The translations under genes and the position numbers were made by a program. This document shows, piece after piece, positions 1 through 9,105 of a DNA stretch of 58,345 bases (positions within the stretch are counted from its first letter, which is position 1; each line of letters starts with the position of its first letter). This DNA comes from an uncultured Clostridia bacterium (GTDB lineage Bacteria; Bacillota; Clostridia; Lachnospirales; Lachnospiraceae), in NCBI GenBank assembly GCA_948467395.1, contig CAOKDX010000018.1, positions 1-58,345 on the forward strand, given 5' to 3'. The notes under the pieces are model-generated. The model ran no database searches. It saw only the letters and a program-made list of their open reading frames with translations, and was not told where the DNA came from.

Positions 1-51
1 CCCACCCATTCGAATTCCGCCCTCACGGGCTCCTTTCTCATGGCTGGGGCG

Positions 52-106
52 GGCCTTAAAAGCAATACATCATTATGCTGCGCATATGATGTATTGCTTT
101 TAGGCC
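52..106 (-). terminator. Long hairpin downstream of galM
   Basis: A stem of about 21 base pairs (52-73 against 86-106, with one unpaired A) closes a small inner hairpin around 75-85. It starts eight bases past the galM stop. The arms contain a run of four A and four T, so a transcript from the minus strand would end in UUUU inside the stem. There is no long U run after the stem, so this may be a bidirectional terminator or only an RNA 3' end structure. Confidence 0.6.
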
Positions 107-113
107 TCTGGTA

Positions 114-1151
114 TTATACAAATTTATATATCGTGGTGGATGTGAATTCTTCTCCGGCTTTCAATATACAAGGGGTAAATTCCGGGATATTGATTGAGTT
201 TGGAAAATACTGTGTCTCAAAGCAGACGCCGGTGCGCTTTGTATACACGTTTCCATCCTTGCCGTCTTCTTTTTCAATAAAGTTTCCCGAGTAAAGCTGC
301 ATACCAGGCAGATCGGTATAAATCTCCATAGTACGCCCTGACGTCTCCTCCGATACCTCGCCGATCTTCTCCAGGCTGCCTTCCTTTTTGTCCAGAACGA
401 AGTTATGGTCATAGCCGCCTGCCACCTTCAGTGGCTGGTAATCCTGCTCAATATCCCGGCCGATCTGTTTCTTTTCACGGAAATCCATCGGCGTACCGGT
501 GACGTCTACTATCGTCCCATTGGGAATCAGGTCATCCGTAGTTTCGGTAAAACCATTGGCTTTTATGTACAGCTCATGGTCGGTTATGGTGCCGCCGTTA
601 TGACCCTTCAGATTAAAATAGCTGTGATTGGTTGGATTACACAGGGTATCCTGATCCGATTTCATCTTGTAATCGATTTTCAATTCATCCTCATCTGTCA
701 GCGTATAAGTAACGGCAATATCCAGAGTTCCCGGGTAACCCTGCTCCATGTCCGGACTGACACGGGTAAATGTCACGCTGTTCTCCGTAGTCTCTGCCGC
801 GTACATCACCTTATGATAACCGGGCGTACCGCCGTGCAGATTATTTTTCCCGTCGTTCTTCTCCAGCTGATAGCTTTTCCCATTTAAGGTAAACGCCGCG
901 TCCCCGATGCGGTTTCCGTGACGCCCGATAAAGGATCCAAAGAAACAGCCATTTACCTCATACCCTGCCACCGTGTCAAAGCCAAGCACGATATCGTCCA
1001 TTTTTCCGTTTTTGTCCGGAACCATCAGATGGGTGATAATGGCGCCATAGTCCAGCGCAGACATACTGAGACCGTTTTTGTTGGTGACGGTATAACGGGT
1101 TACCTCTGCACCCTCTTTTGTGGTGCCGAATTTTTCTGATACAATACTCAT
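114..1151 (-). CDS. galM: Aldose 1-epimerase (galactose mutarotase)
   Basis: Interconverts the alpha and beta anomers of galactose and glucose in the cytoplasm, feeding the Leloir pathway. The 345-residue length fits the family. Family motifs are visible: NNLHGG (His106), NPTNHSYFNL (His176, the expected catalytic acid) and FETQYFPNS (Glu312, the expected catalytic base). The ATG start is preceded by AAAGGAG ten bases upstream. It is the last gene of the run that begins with relA, and no other galactose gene is near, so its place here looks like operon-tail hitchhiking. Identity is secure; the substrate preference among hexoses is inferred from the family. Confidence 0.95.
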   Translation of the reverse strand: MSIVSEKFGTTKEGAEVTRYTVTNKNGLSMSALDYGAIITHLMVPDKNGKMDDIVLGFDTVAGYEVNGCFFGSFIGRHGNRIGDAAFTLNGKSYQLEKNDGKNNLHGGTPGYHKVMYAAETTENSVTFTRVSPDMEQGYPGTLDIAVTYTLTDEDELKIDYKMKSDQDTLCNPTNHSYFNLKGHNGGTITDHELYIKANGFTETTDDLIPNGTIVDVTGTPMDFREKKQIGRDIEQDYQPLKVAGGYDHNFVLDKKEGSLEKIGEVSEETSGRTMEIYTDLPGMQLYSGNFIEKEDGKDGNVYTKRTGVCFETQYFPNSINIPEFTPCILKAGEEFTSTTIYKFV

Positions 1152-1174
1152 AGTTTTTCGTCTCCTTTATTATA

Positions 1175-1465
1175 TTATATTTTTATTGTGTTCATGTATA
1201 GAAGTACTCCGGCGGCGGCGAGCTGAAGAATCAGGATCAGCGGCATTCCGATAACAAATTTCATATGCCGCGTCTTGTGCCGGAAGGTATACATTCCCGC
1301 CAGCGACCCGATGCTGCCGCCAAAAAGTGACAGCAGGAACAACGTCTTCTCTGGTATCCGCCATGCCCTGCGCCTTGCCCTGGCTTTATCCGCTCCCATG
1401 GCCGCAAAGGCGGCCGCATTGATAAGGATAAGATAAACCGCAGCGGCGGTGAGCCGGCCTGTCAT
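1175..1465 (-). CDS. DUF1294 family small membrane protein
   Basis: A 96-residue protein with hydrophobic segments at about 5-24, 40-57 and 70-90. The central arginine-rich loop, the RIPEKTL motif and the FLLSLFGGSIGSLAGM stretch are typical of the DUF1294 family, whose function is unknown. Its ATG overlaps the aspS stop in an ATGA junction, so it is probably translationally coupled to aspS. It lies in the inner membrane by prediction. No function can be assigned from the sequence. Confidence 0.85.
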   Translation of the reverse strand: MTGRLTAAAVYLILINAAAFAAMGADKARARRRAWRIPEKTLFLLSLFGGSIGSLAGMYTFRHKTRHMKFVIGMPLILILQLAAAGVLLYMNTIKI

Positions 1466-3252
1466 TCCTCCCCGCCTTTCAGGATCCCGATGCCCAGCTC
1501 CTCCAGCTGGGACGGATCTACCGTTCCCGGCGCCTCCGTCATCAGGCAGGAGGCGTCCTTCACCTTCGGGAAGGCAATGACATCGCGGATACTGTCCTCC
1601 TTTGCCATCAGCATGATGAGCCGGTCCAGGCCGTAGGCAAGTCCGGCATGGGGCGGTACGCCGTATTTAAATGCATTTAGTAAGAATCCGAACTGGCTGT
1701 AGGCGGATTCCTTTGTAAAGCCCAGCGCCTCAAACATCTTCTCCTGAATGTCATTCTGATGGATCCGGACGGAGCCCCCGCCCAGCTCCGTGCCATTCAG
1801 CACGATATCATAGGCTCTGGCCCGCACACGGCCCGGGTCACTGTCCAAATAGGGCAGATCCTCCTCCACCGGCATGGTGAAGGGGTGGTGCATGGCCTGG
1901 TAGCGTCCCAGCTCGTCATTGTACTCCAGCAGTGGGAATTCAGTTACCCACAGGAACTGATACCTATTTTTATCCAGAAGATCCATCTGCTCCGCCAGCT
2001 CAAGACGTAGATTTCCCAGAACATCCCATACCACTTTATTTTTGTCGGCCGCAAAGAGCAGCAGATCCCCCGGCCTCCCCTCCATCTCCCGGACAAGGGC
2101 CTCCAGTTCTTCCTCTGTCATAAATTTTGCAAAGGAGGATTTATATGAGCCGTCTTCATTGATGCAGAGATAGGCCAGCCCCTTTGCGCCAAAATCTTTT
2201 GCAAAATCCACTAATTTATCTATCTTCTTCCGAGGCATGGAACCCTGCCCCTCGGCCCGGATGCCCCGGACGGAGCCGCCGTTTTCAATGGCTCCGGTAA
2301 AAACGCCGAATCCGCAGCTCCGGACAAGCTCTGTCACATCCCGCAGCTCCATGCCGAAGCGGGTGTCGGGCTTGTCAGAGCCAAATCGGTCCATCGCCTC
2401 CTGCCAGGTCAGACGGGGCAGCGGGAGTTCGATTTCCACGCCGATCAGACGGAATATCCTCTGCAGCAGCCGTTCATTGACATCCATTACATCCTCTTCG
2501 TCCACAAAGGAAAGTTCCATATCGATCTGGGTAAATTCCGGCTGCCGGTCTGCCCGCAGATCCTCATCCCGAAAGCATCTGGCAACCTGAAAATAGCGGT
2601 CATAGCCGGAGCACATCAGGAGCTGTTTAAAGAGCTGGGGACTCTGAGGCAGGGCATAGAAGCTTCCCGGATGGACACGGCTTGGCACAAGATAATCTCT
2701 CGCCCCCTCCGGGGTGCTCTTATTCAGAGCCGGCGTCTCAATCTCCAGAAATCCCTCGCCGGCAAGAAACTGTCTCACCTGGGAGGTCACCTCACTCCGG
2801 AGCATCAGATTTCTCTGCAGATCCGGGCGGCGGAGATCCAGATACCGGTATTTCAGGCGGAGATCATCCTTCGTCCGGGAGTTTTCCTCAATGGGAAACG
2901 GCGGCGTCTCCGATTCCGACAGGATCCGGATATCCCTGGCCACAATTTCAATTTCTCCCGTAGCAAGGTTTTCATTTACTGCGCCGGAGCGTGCCGCCAC
3001 CTCTCCGGTAACTGCCGCCACAAACTCGCTTCTGAGCTTCGCCGCCTTACCGAACCCCTCACTGCCCACCGAACTCTCTTCAAAGATCAGCTGGATAATA
3101 CCCGAGCGGTCCCGCAGGTCCACAAAGACGATTCCCCCTTTGTTCCGGCTCTTCTGAACCCATCCCATCACCGTCACTGTCTGTCCGATATTTTCCTTAC
3201 CCAATTCCGCGCAGCGGCATGTGCGCTTTAATCCTCTCATTGATTCAGCCAT
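1462..3252 (-). CDS. aspS: Aspartate--tRNA ligase
   Basis: Charges tRNA-Asp with aspartate in the cytoplasm. The 596-residue protein has the bacterial layout: N-terminal OB-fold anticodon domain (about 1-110, with GWVQKSRNKGGIVFVDLRDR), class II catalytic core with motif 2 (FRDEDLRADRQPEFTQID), a GAD insertion domain (about 290-420) and motif 3 near the C-terminus (GLAYGLDRL). It follows hisS by 25 bases. I see no T-box leader in front of it, so it is likely transcribed with relA, hemZ and hisS. Whether it is strictly tRNA-Asp specific or also charges tRNA-Asn is uncertain, but asnS is present in the same window, which favours the specific form. Confidence 0.97.
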   Translation of the reverse strand: MAESMRGLKRTCRCAELGKENIGQTVTVMGWVQKSRNKGGIVFVDLRDRSGIIQLIFEESSVGSEGFGKAAKLRSEFVAAVTGEVAARSGAVNENLATGEIEIVARDIRILSESETPPFPIEENSRTKDDLRLKYRYLDLRRPDLQRNLMLRSEVTSQVRQFLAGEGFLEIETPALNKSTPEGARDYLVPSRVHPGSFYALPQSPQLFKQLLMCSGYDRYFQVARCFRDEDLRADRQPEFTQIDMELSFVDEEDVMDVNERLLQRIFRLIGVEIELPLPRLTWQEAMDRFGSDKPDTRFGMELRDVTELVRSCGFGVFTGAIENGGSVRGIRAEGQGSMPRKKIDKLVDFAKDFGAKGLAYLCINEDGSYKSSFAKFMTEEELEALVREMEGRPGDLLLFAADKNKVVWDVLGNLRLELAEQMDLLDKNRYQFLWVTEFPLLEYNDELGRYQAMHHPFTMPVEEDLPYLDSDPGRVRARAYDIVLNGTELGGGSVRIHQNDIQEKMFEALGFTKESAYSQFGFLLNAFKYGVPPHAGLAYGLDRLIMLMAKEDSIRDVIAFPKVKDASCLMTEAPGTVDPSQLEELGIGILKGGEE

Positions 3253-3277
3253 TGTACTCTCCTATCCAAACAAATTG

Positions 3278-4525
3278 TTATGCGAAATATTCTTCTATCT
3301 CCTCATAGCCTTCCGCAGCCAGCTGTTCCTTCTGGAACTTCTTATTCTTCTTCATCATGCTGATATTGACCTGAACGCCCCTTCCGCGCTCCTCCTTCGC
3401 CTTTGCGATCACCTTCTGCATCCGCTCCGGCGAGGCTTTCTTATCAATCAGATACGCCTTTTTCACTGCTGCCCCCGGCACCTCATAGCCGCGCTCCATC
3501 AAAAGCATGATAATCCGCTCAAAGCCAATGGAAAATCCACAGGCACAGGTGTCATTTCCCGTAAATCTGCCGATCATTTCATCATAGCGTCCGCCGCCGC
3601 CGACGGAACCGCCAAATTCGTCCATGGCTATTTCAAAAATGGGGCCCGTATAATAAGACATCCCCCTCACCAGTGTCGGATCAAAAATAATCCGGAAATC
3701 CGCATCCCTCACCTGATCCACTGTGGAGATTATAGTGATCAGATCTTCCGCGGTTCCCTCCTCCAGAAAGTCTCCCAGGGTATCCCTGATATAATTTACG
3801 CCGTCAATATCGTTGGTCACCGTCTCAAAAAGCTCTCTGCACTTTGACACTGCCTCTGTCCCATAGCCTCCCGCAAGAAGCTCCGACTCCACGCCGTCCA
3901 TGCCAATCTTATCCATCTTGTCCAGAATAATAAAAACATCGTCGTAACTCTCCTGGGGAAAGCCGCAGAATTTCGCCATCCCTTTCAGAATCTTTCGATT
4001 GTTGATCCGTATGGTGAAATTCGAAAAATCCAGTCGGCCCAGCAGTGTCGTTGTCGCTGTGATCAGCTCGATCTCCGCCAGATAGGTGGGCTCACCAAGG
4101 ATATCAATATCACACTGCATAAACTGACGGAAACGCCCGCGCTGTGGACGGTCTGCCCGCCAGACATTTCCCATCTGCAGTGCCTTAAAGGGCGCCGGGA
4201 GTTCATTGGCATTGTTGGCATAATACCGGGAGAGCGGTACCGTCAGGTCATAACGCAGCCCGCTGTCCACCAGATCCCCTTCCTCCTTTGCCGTCTCCAG
4301 ATTCAGCTTCTGTCCGCGTTTCATTATCTTAAAGATCAGCTTTTCGTTTTCCCCGCCCTGTTTGCTGCTGAGATTGCCAATATGCTCCACACAGGGAGTC
4401 TCTATTGACTGAAAACCAAAAGTCCTGTATGTCTCCTTGATCTGGCTGATGACATAATCGCGTATCTCCATCTCCCTTGGCAGGATATCCTTCATTCCCG
4501 TCACCGGTTTCTTTTTTAAAGCCAT
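3278..4525 (-). CDS. hisS: Histidine--tRNA ligase
   Basis: Charges tRNA-His. Class II features are clear: motif 2 region (QMGNVWRADRPQRGRFRQF), the two histidine-specific motifs (LVRGMSYYTGPIFEI and GGGRYDEMIGRF) and motif 3 (GFSIGFERI). At 415 residues it is a little short: after motif 3 only about 70 residues remain, against roughly 90-100 for the usual anticodon-binding domain, so this domain is trimmed. The catalytic core is intact, which argues against the HisZ regulatory paralogue, as does the neighbourhood of hemZ and aspS. It begins one base after the hemZ stop region, indicating tight coupling. Confidence 0.95.
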   Translation of the reverse strand: MALKKKPVTGMKDILPREMEIRDYVISQIKETYRTFGFQSIETPCVEHIGNLSSKQGGENEKLIFKIMKRGQKLNLETAKEEGDLVDSGLRYDLTVPLSRYYANNANELPAPFKALQMGNVWRADRPQRGRFRQFMQCDIDILGEPTYLAEIELITATTTLLGRLDFSNFTIRINNRKILKGMAKFCGFPQESYDDVFIILDKMDKIGMDGVESELLAGGYGTEAVSKCRELFETVTNDIDGVNYIRDTLGDFLEEGTAEDLITIISTVDQVRDADFRIIFDPTLVRGMSYYTGPIFEIAMDEFGGSVGGGGRYDEMIGRFTGNDTCACGFSIGFERIIMLLMERGYEVPGAAVKKAYLIDKKASPERMQKVIAKAKEERGRGVQVNISMMKKNKKFQKEQLAAEGYEEIEEYFA

Positions 4526-4526
4526 G

Positions 4527-5969
4527 TTATTCCTCCATTCCGGAATGCATTTCGAATTCCTTTTCCTTTCTCTCTATCATCTCGTCGATTCTGGCGATAT
4601 ACTCCTCCACACTCTTGACATTCTCCACCCGTTCCATCCGGTTCTCCCCATGGACCACATGCTTTGTGGAACCGCCGCTGCCCAGTGCCACAATGGTCTC
4701 GAGCTCCTCCATAATAAATACATTATAGAGGCACTCCTTCCCCGGGCGGGCATAGGCGACATTTTCCTGATTGGTATTTCTTGTGGTGCCAGCTTTGTTT
4801 TTCTGCCGGTACATATAATACGGCTCATAGCCCTGCTGCCGCAGACAGATCTCACTGGTTTCCTGCAGCAATGGAATCAGGGCGTCCTCCGGATTCATCT
4901 CCTGCCCCTGTTCCATCTGCTCCCGGCGCATCCGGGAGGCACGCTTGATCACCAGTGTATGTACCGTGACGCTGTCGGGTGCCAGTGCCAGAACCTCCCG
5001 TAGAGTATGCCGGAAATCCTCTTCGTCCTCCTCCGGCAGACCCACGATCAGATCCATATTGATATTGTCAAATCCCGTCTCCCTGGCCAGCCGGAAGGTC
5101 TCCCTCACCTGCTCCACCGTGTGCCGCCGCCCCAGCAGATCCAGCGTATGCTGCCGCATGGTCTGGGGATTGACGGAGATCCTTGTCACCCCGGCACTCT
5201 TCAGGATCCGCAGCTTACCCTCCGTAATACTGTCGGGCCTTCCCGCCTCTACGGTAAATTCTGCCGTTCCTGCCACAGGAAGAACGTCATGAATCAGATC
5301 CATCAGACGGCTCAGACGGACTTCGTCCAGCGATGTAGGTGTCCCGCCTCCCACATAGATCGTGTGCAGCTCCCTGCCGGCAAATTTCTCCGCCGTATAC
5401 CGGAGTTCTTTCTCCAGGGCAGTCAGATAGTTGTCTGCCTGTCCCTCATAGCGCCGGTAATCATAGGAGGAAAAGGAGCAGTACTGGCAGATAGACGGGC
5501 AGAACGGGATGCCGATATAGATATTATATCCATTTTCATGATCAAAGGAGCGGGTCAGCTCATATTCCTTCTCTGCCACATCCAGGGCCAGCCGCACCCT
5601 GGATTCTGTCACAAGGTATTCCTCCCGCAGGCAGGCAGCAGCCTCCTCCCTGGTCTTTCCCTCCATCAGCATCCGCAGCGGAATCTTCGCGGGACGGATT
5701 CCCGTAAGTATCCCCCAGGGAAGAATCCGTCCGCTCTCTTCCACAAAGCGGCGGTAGACCAGCTCCTTCACCTGATTCTTCTCGTATGTCCCAGGCAGTT
5801 CGGCCCGGATCAGCTCCCTGCCATCCATTACACAGCGCAGCGGGTATCCGCCGGACCCCCGCCACTCCGTCCGCTGTGCCACCTCACACCCCTGATCGGG
5901 GAAGAAGCTGAGCGCCAGCGCTTTCAGATCGTAGGAAAACTCATTGTTCTTTATCTCAAATCGTATCAT
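4527..5969 (-). CDS. hemZ: Coproporphyrinogen dehydrogenase-like radical SAM protein HemZ
   Basis: A 480-residue member of the HemN/HemZ radical SAM group, expected to act on coproporphyrinogen III or a related tetrapyrrole without oxygen. The N-terminal 145 residues are the HemZ-specific extension. The radical SAM motif CPSICQYC gives Cys157, Cys161 and Cys164 for the [4Fe-4S] cluster, followed by GGGTPT, which binds SAM. The gene sits between the MBL hydrolase and hisS with very short gaps. Family members differ in real activity (some HemN-like proteins are haem chaperones), so the exact substrate is not proven by sequence. Confidence 0.88.
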   Translation of the reverse strand: MIRFEIKNNEFSYDLKALALSFFPDQGCEVAQRTEWRGSGGYPLRCVMDGRELIRAELPGTYEKNQVKELVYRRFVEESGRILPWGILTGIRPAKIPLRMLMEGKTREEAAACLREEYLVTESRVRLALDVAEKEYELTRSFDHENGYNIYIGIPFCPSICQYCSFSSYDYRRYEGQADNYLTALEKELRYTAEKFAGRELHTIYVGGGTPTSLDEVRLSRLMDLIHDVLPVAGTAEFTVEAGRPDSITEGKLRILKSAGVTRISVNPQTMRQHTLDLLGRRHTVEQVRETFRLARETGFDNINMDLIVGLPEEDEEDFRHTLREVLALAPDSVTVHTLVIKRASRMRREQMEQGQEMNPEDALIPLLQETSEICLRQQGYEPYYMYRQKNKAGTTRNTNQENVAYARPGKECLYNVFIMEELETIVALGSGGSTKHVVHGENRMERVENVKSVEEYIARIDEMIERKEKEFEMHSGMEE

Positions 5970-5984
5970 CCGCCCTGTCCTTCT

Positions 5985-6605
5985 CTATGCGTACGGATTA
6001 TTTGCCATCTCATAAGCCACGTCTGTCTCCGGCCCATGCCCCGGATAGATGGTCACTTCCGGCGGCAGCGCCAATACTCTGTTCCGGACGGAATCCATCA
6101 GCTCCCTGGCATTTCCCGTGGGAAAATCCGTGCGTCCCACAGACTCCATAAATATCGTGTCCCCGCTGAAGAGGATCTTATCCTCCTCCGAATAGAAGCA
6201 GCAGCTCCCCCTTGTATGACCCGGTGTGTGAATGACCCGGAAATCCATTCCGGCAATGCGCAGAACCTGTCCGTCCCGCAGCAGGTTCTCCGGTTCCAAT
6301 GCCAGGTCATATCCCATCATAGCACTGCCATTCTGCCGGGAGTCCATCATCAGTTCTCTCTCCCCCTCATAGGCATACACTTTTCCTCCCACAAGGGAAA
6401 GCAGGCCGCTGACCCCTGTAATATGGTCAAAATGCCCGTGCGTCAGAAGGATGCCCTCATTTTTGAGCCCCTTTTTCCCAATGTAAGCGGCAATCTTCTC
6501 CGCCTCCTCCCCCGGATCAATGACGACGCAGGAGGAACTCCCCTCTTTATTTACGATATAACAGTTTGTCTGTACCGGACCCACTGTGAGAATTGTTATT
6601 TCCAT
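5985..6605 (-). CDS. MBL-fold metallo-hydrolase (glyoxalase II-like)
   Basis: A 206-residue metallo-beta-lactamase fold protein. The metal motif THGHFDH gives His56, His58, Asp60 and His61; later ligands are in HTPGHTRGS and FSGDTIF, with a final PGHGPET. This is the short glyoxalase II-like type with only the catalytic domain, so it may hydrolyse a thioester such as S-lactoylglutathione-like substrates, but the substrate is not known. It lies between relA and hemZ and is likely co-transcribed with both. Confidence 0.88.
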   Translation of the reverse strand: MEITILTVGPVQTNCYIVNKEGSSSCVVIDPGEEAEKIAAYIGKKGLKNEGILLTHGHFDHITGVSGLLSLVGGKVYAYEGERELMMDSRQNGSAMMGYDLALEPENLLRDGQVLRIAGMDFRVIHTPGHTRGSCCFYSEEDKILFSGDTIFMESVGRTDFPTGNARELMDSVRNRVLALPPEVTIYPGHGPETDVAYEMANNPYA

Positions 6606-6627
6606 TTATTCTGTAATACCTCCGTTT

Positions 6628-8958
6628 CTAACCGTTTGTACTGCGGTCAATGTCGATCACGCTCTCGACGCCCTTGAGCTTCGTGATCAGGCGGTCCAGC
6701 TCCTCCGCCCCCTGGGTCTCGAACCCTATCGTCAGCGTCGCCTTCTCCTGTTTGGTCGTGCGGACATTCATGGATTTAATATCAATGCTGTTCTCGGTAA
6801 ATACCCGCGACACATCCATAAGAACGCCGCTCCGGTTATAGCAGTATATGACAATCTCAACCGGATAGACGCCCTGCCCCTCTTCTGCCTCGGAGCTCCA
6901 CTCCGCCTCGATCAGACGGTTTTTCTCAATCTCCGGCAGATGGATCATATTCACGCAGTCGGTTCGGTGGACAGAGACGCCCCTTCCCCGGGTGACGAAT
7001 CCGACGATCTCATCTCCCGGCACCGGATTACAGCAGCGTGAGAAACGAACGGCCAGATCATCCAGTCCTTCTACTATAATACCGCTCTTATGCCCCATGC
7101 CGTCACGGGAATTTCTCTGGGATGTCTCCTTGATCTTCGTGCTCTTTGCCTTCTCTATAAACTCATGCACCGGGGCATCCGAAACGATGCGGCGGTTCTT
7201 CTTTTCATAGGCATCCTGAAGCTTATTGACCACCTGCCCCTCCTTGAGACCGCCGTGGCCGATGGCGGCGCAGACCGATTCCCAGTCTCGGAATCCATAC
7301 TTGCGGATGCAGGCCTGTGTGAATTCATTTTTCAGAAGCGGCGCCAGATCAATCCCCTTATTTTTACAATAGGTGTGCAGGAGCTCCTTTCCCCTGACAA
7401 TATTATCCTCTTTGAATTCATTCCGGAACCACTGATTGATCTTGTTCCTGGCCTGAGTGCTCCGGACGACCTTCAGCCAGTCACGGCTTGGGCCCCGGCT
7501 GTTCTGGCTGGTAATGATCTCAATGCGGTCCCCGTTCTGGATCACATAATCCATCTTTACAATATTGCCGTTTACCCTGGCGCCCACCATCTTATTCCCC
7601 ACCGCACTGTGCACCGCATAGGCAAAATCAATGGGGGTGGAACCGGCAGGCAGGTTCTTTACATCACCCTCTGGCGTGAAGCAGTAGATACGATCCGAAA
7701 ACAGGTCCAGGTCACTCTTAATGACACTGAGAAATTCCTTATTGTCATCCATGTCATGCTGCCACTCCAGAATGCGGCGCAGCCACGCCATCTTCTCCTC
7801 TTCGCTCTGTGTATTTTCCGCCTCGCTGCCTCCGGTCTCTTTGTATTTCCAGTGAGCGGCAATACCGTATTCCGCCGTGCGGTGCATCTCATAGGTCCGG
7901 AGCTGTATCTCGAAGGGCTGTCCGTTTGGTCCGATGAGTGTTGTGTGAAGCGACTGATAATTATTGGGCTTCGGCATGGCGATATAATCCTTAAAGCGTC
8001 CCGGGATGGGCTTATACATCTCATGTATGATGCCCAATGCCGTATAACACTCCTGGTCGTTGGCCACAATAATGCGGATGGCAAAGAGATCGTAGATCTG
8101 ATCCAGCGTTTTTTTCTGATTCTTCATTTTCCGGTATATACTGAAAAGATGCTTGACACGCCCGTCGATGACGGCCTGGATATGATTCTCTACCAGCTTT
8201 TTGTCAACCTCTTCCATAATATCCTTCACAAAGGTTTCCTTTGTGCTCTTAATACTGTTAAACTGCTGGCTCAGCTCCTCGTACGCCTCCGGCTCAAGAT
8301 ACCGCAGGGAAAGATCATCCAGCTCCACCTTTACCTTGGATATGCCCAGCCGGTCCGCAATAGGCGCATAGATATCCATTGTCTCACGGGATTTTTCCTT
8401 CTGCTTCTCCGGTTTCATATACTGCATGGTCCGCATATTGTGAAGCCGGTCCGCCAGCTTTATAATAATGACACGGATGTCCTTCGCCATGGCGAGAAAC
8501 ATCTTTCTGAGATTCTCCGCCTGCAGCTCCAGCTTATCCGCCGAATAATTGATCTTTGTCAGCTTTGTGACGCCATCTACCAGAGCCGCCACCTCGGCAC
8601 TGAACATCTCTGTCAGATCCTCTTCGGTATATTTTGTATCCTCAACCACATCATGGAGCAGTCCCCCCACAATGGTCTCTTTGTCCATCTCCAGCTGTGC
8701 CAGTATGATTGCCACGCAGACGGGATGGATCAGATACGGTTCACCTGACTTTCTCTTCTGATCCTTATGGGCGTCCCTGGCCAGCTCATAGGCTTTCGTA
8801 ATTATATCCAGGTCACTAGAAGGATGATATTTCACAACCGTCTTCTTCAGAACCTCGAACAGCAGGTCCGGGTCCGTAAAATCCGGCGGAATCAGCTTGG
8901 TGGACAGTTCCCCGGTGTCAAAGGTCTCTATTAACCCCTGCATCTTCGTTTCTTCCAT
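6628..8958 (-). CDS. relA: Bifunctional (p)ppGpp synthase/hydrolase (RSH)
   Basis: Makes and degrades the alarmone (p)ppGpp in the stringent response. Domains in order: HD hydrolase with an intact HDVVEDT motif (about residues 45-195), synthetase (about 235-350, with RFKDYIAMPKPNNYQSLH), TGS (about 410-470), helical and zinc-finger region ending in SRCCNPVPGD, and a C-terminal ACT domain. An intact HD site plus the RFKD synthetase motif points to the bifunctional long RSH form. I chose the ATG at 8958 because GAGG lies six bases upstream; the ATG at 8964 is an alternative with poor spacing. It heads the operon that runs to galM and has its own promoter. Confidence 0.96.
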   Translation of the reverse strand: MEETKMQGLIETFDTGELSTKLIPPDFTDPDLLFEVLKKTVVKYHPSSDLDIITKAYELARDAHKDQKRKSGEPYLIHPVCVAIILAQLEMDKETIVGGLLHDVVEDTKYTEEDLTEMFSAEVAALVDGVTKLTKINYSADKLELQAENLRKMFLAMAKDIRVIIIKLADRLHNMRTMQYMKPEKQKEKSRETMDIYAPIADRLGISKVKVELDDLSLRYLEPEAYEELSQQFNSIKSTKETFVKDIMEEVDKKLVENHIQAVIDGRVKHLFSIYRKMKNQKKTLDQIYDLFAIRIIVANDQECYTALGIIHEMYKPIPGRFKDYIAMPKPNNYQSLHTTLIGPNGQPFEIQLRTYEMHRTAEYGIAAHWKYKETGGSEAENTQSEEEKMAWLRRILEWQHDMDDNKEFLSVIKSDLDLFSDRIYCFTPEGDVKNLPAGSTPIDFAYAVHSAVGNKMVGARVNGNIVKMDYVIQNGDRIEIITSQNSRGPSRDWLKVVRSTQARNKINQWFRNEFKEDNIVRGKELLHTYCKNKGIDLAPLLKNEFTQACIRKYGFRDWESVCAAIGHGGLKEGQVVNKLQDAYEKKNRRIVSDAPVHEFIEKAKSTKIKETSQRNSRDGMGHKSGIIVEGLDDLAVRFSRCCNPVPGDEIVGFVTRGRGVSVHRTDCVNMIHLPEIEKNRLIEAEWSSEAEEGQGVYPVEIVIYCYNRSGVLMDVSRVFTENSIDIKSMNVRTTKQEKATLTIGFETQGAEELDRLITKLKGVESVIDIDRSTNG

Positions 8959-8993
8959 CGTCATCCTCTCCCTTCCGCATTACTTATCTTCTT

Positions 8994-9022
8994 ATTATAA
9001 TGGTGTTGCCATAAAAATGCAA
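8994..9022 (-). promoter_or_regulatory. Promoter of the relA operon
   Basis: On the minus strand TTGCAT (9017-9022) and TATAAT (8994-8999) are separated by 17 bases, about 30 bases before the relA start. It is back to back with the plus-strand promoter of the kinase gene, so the two may influence each other. Confidence 0.6.
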
Positions 9023-9042
9023 TAAATTTATAGGTTATGTAT

Positions 9043-9072
9043 TTGACAGGAATAAATGAGAACCGTTATAAT
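9043..9072 (+). promoter_or_regulatory. Consensus sigma-A promoter of the fructosamine kinase gene
   Basis: Perfect TTGACA (9043-9048) and perfect TATAAT (9067-9072) with an 18-base spacer. The start codon follows 34 bases after the -10 box, with AGGAAGGTGAT as ribosome binding site. No operator-like inverted repeat is evident. Confidence 0.8.
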
Positions 9073-9105
9073 AATTAGTATATTTTTACAGGAAGGTGAT
9101 CTGTT

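Noticed and set aside
40-294. Small plus-strand open frame at the left edge
   Set aside because: It spans the galM terminator hairpin and the 3' end of galM; no ribosome binding site and no family resemblance.
3278-4525. HisZ, the regulatory paralogue of HisS
   Set aside because: Catalytic motifs of HisS are intact and the gene lies with aspS and hemZ rather than with hisG.
5007-6677. Long plus-strand open frame opposite hemZ and the MBL gene
   Set aside because: It is antisense to well-supported genes, has no ribosome binding site and no recognisable domain. The same holds for the long plus frames at 7090-8748, 31009-32556 and 49755-51260.
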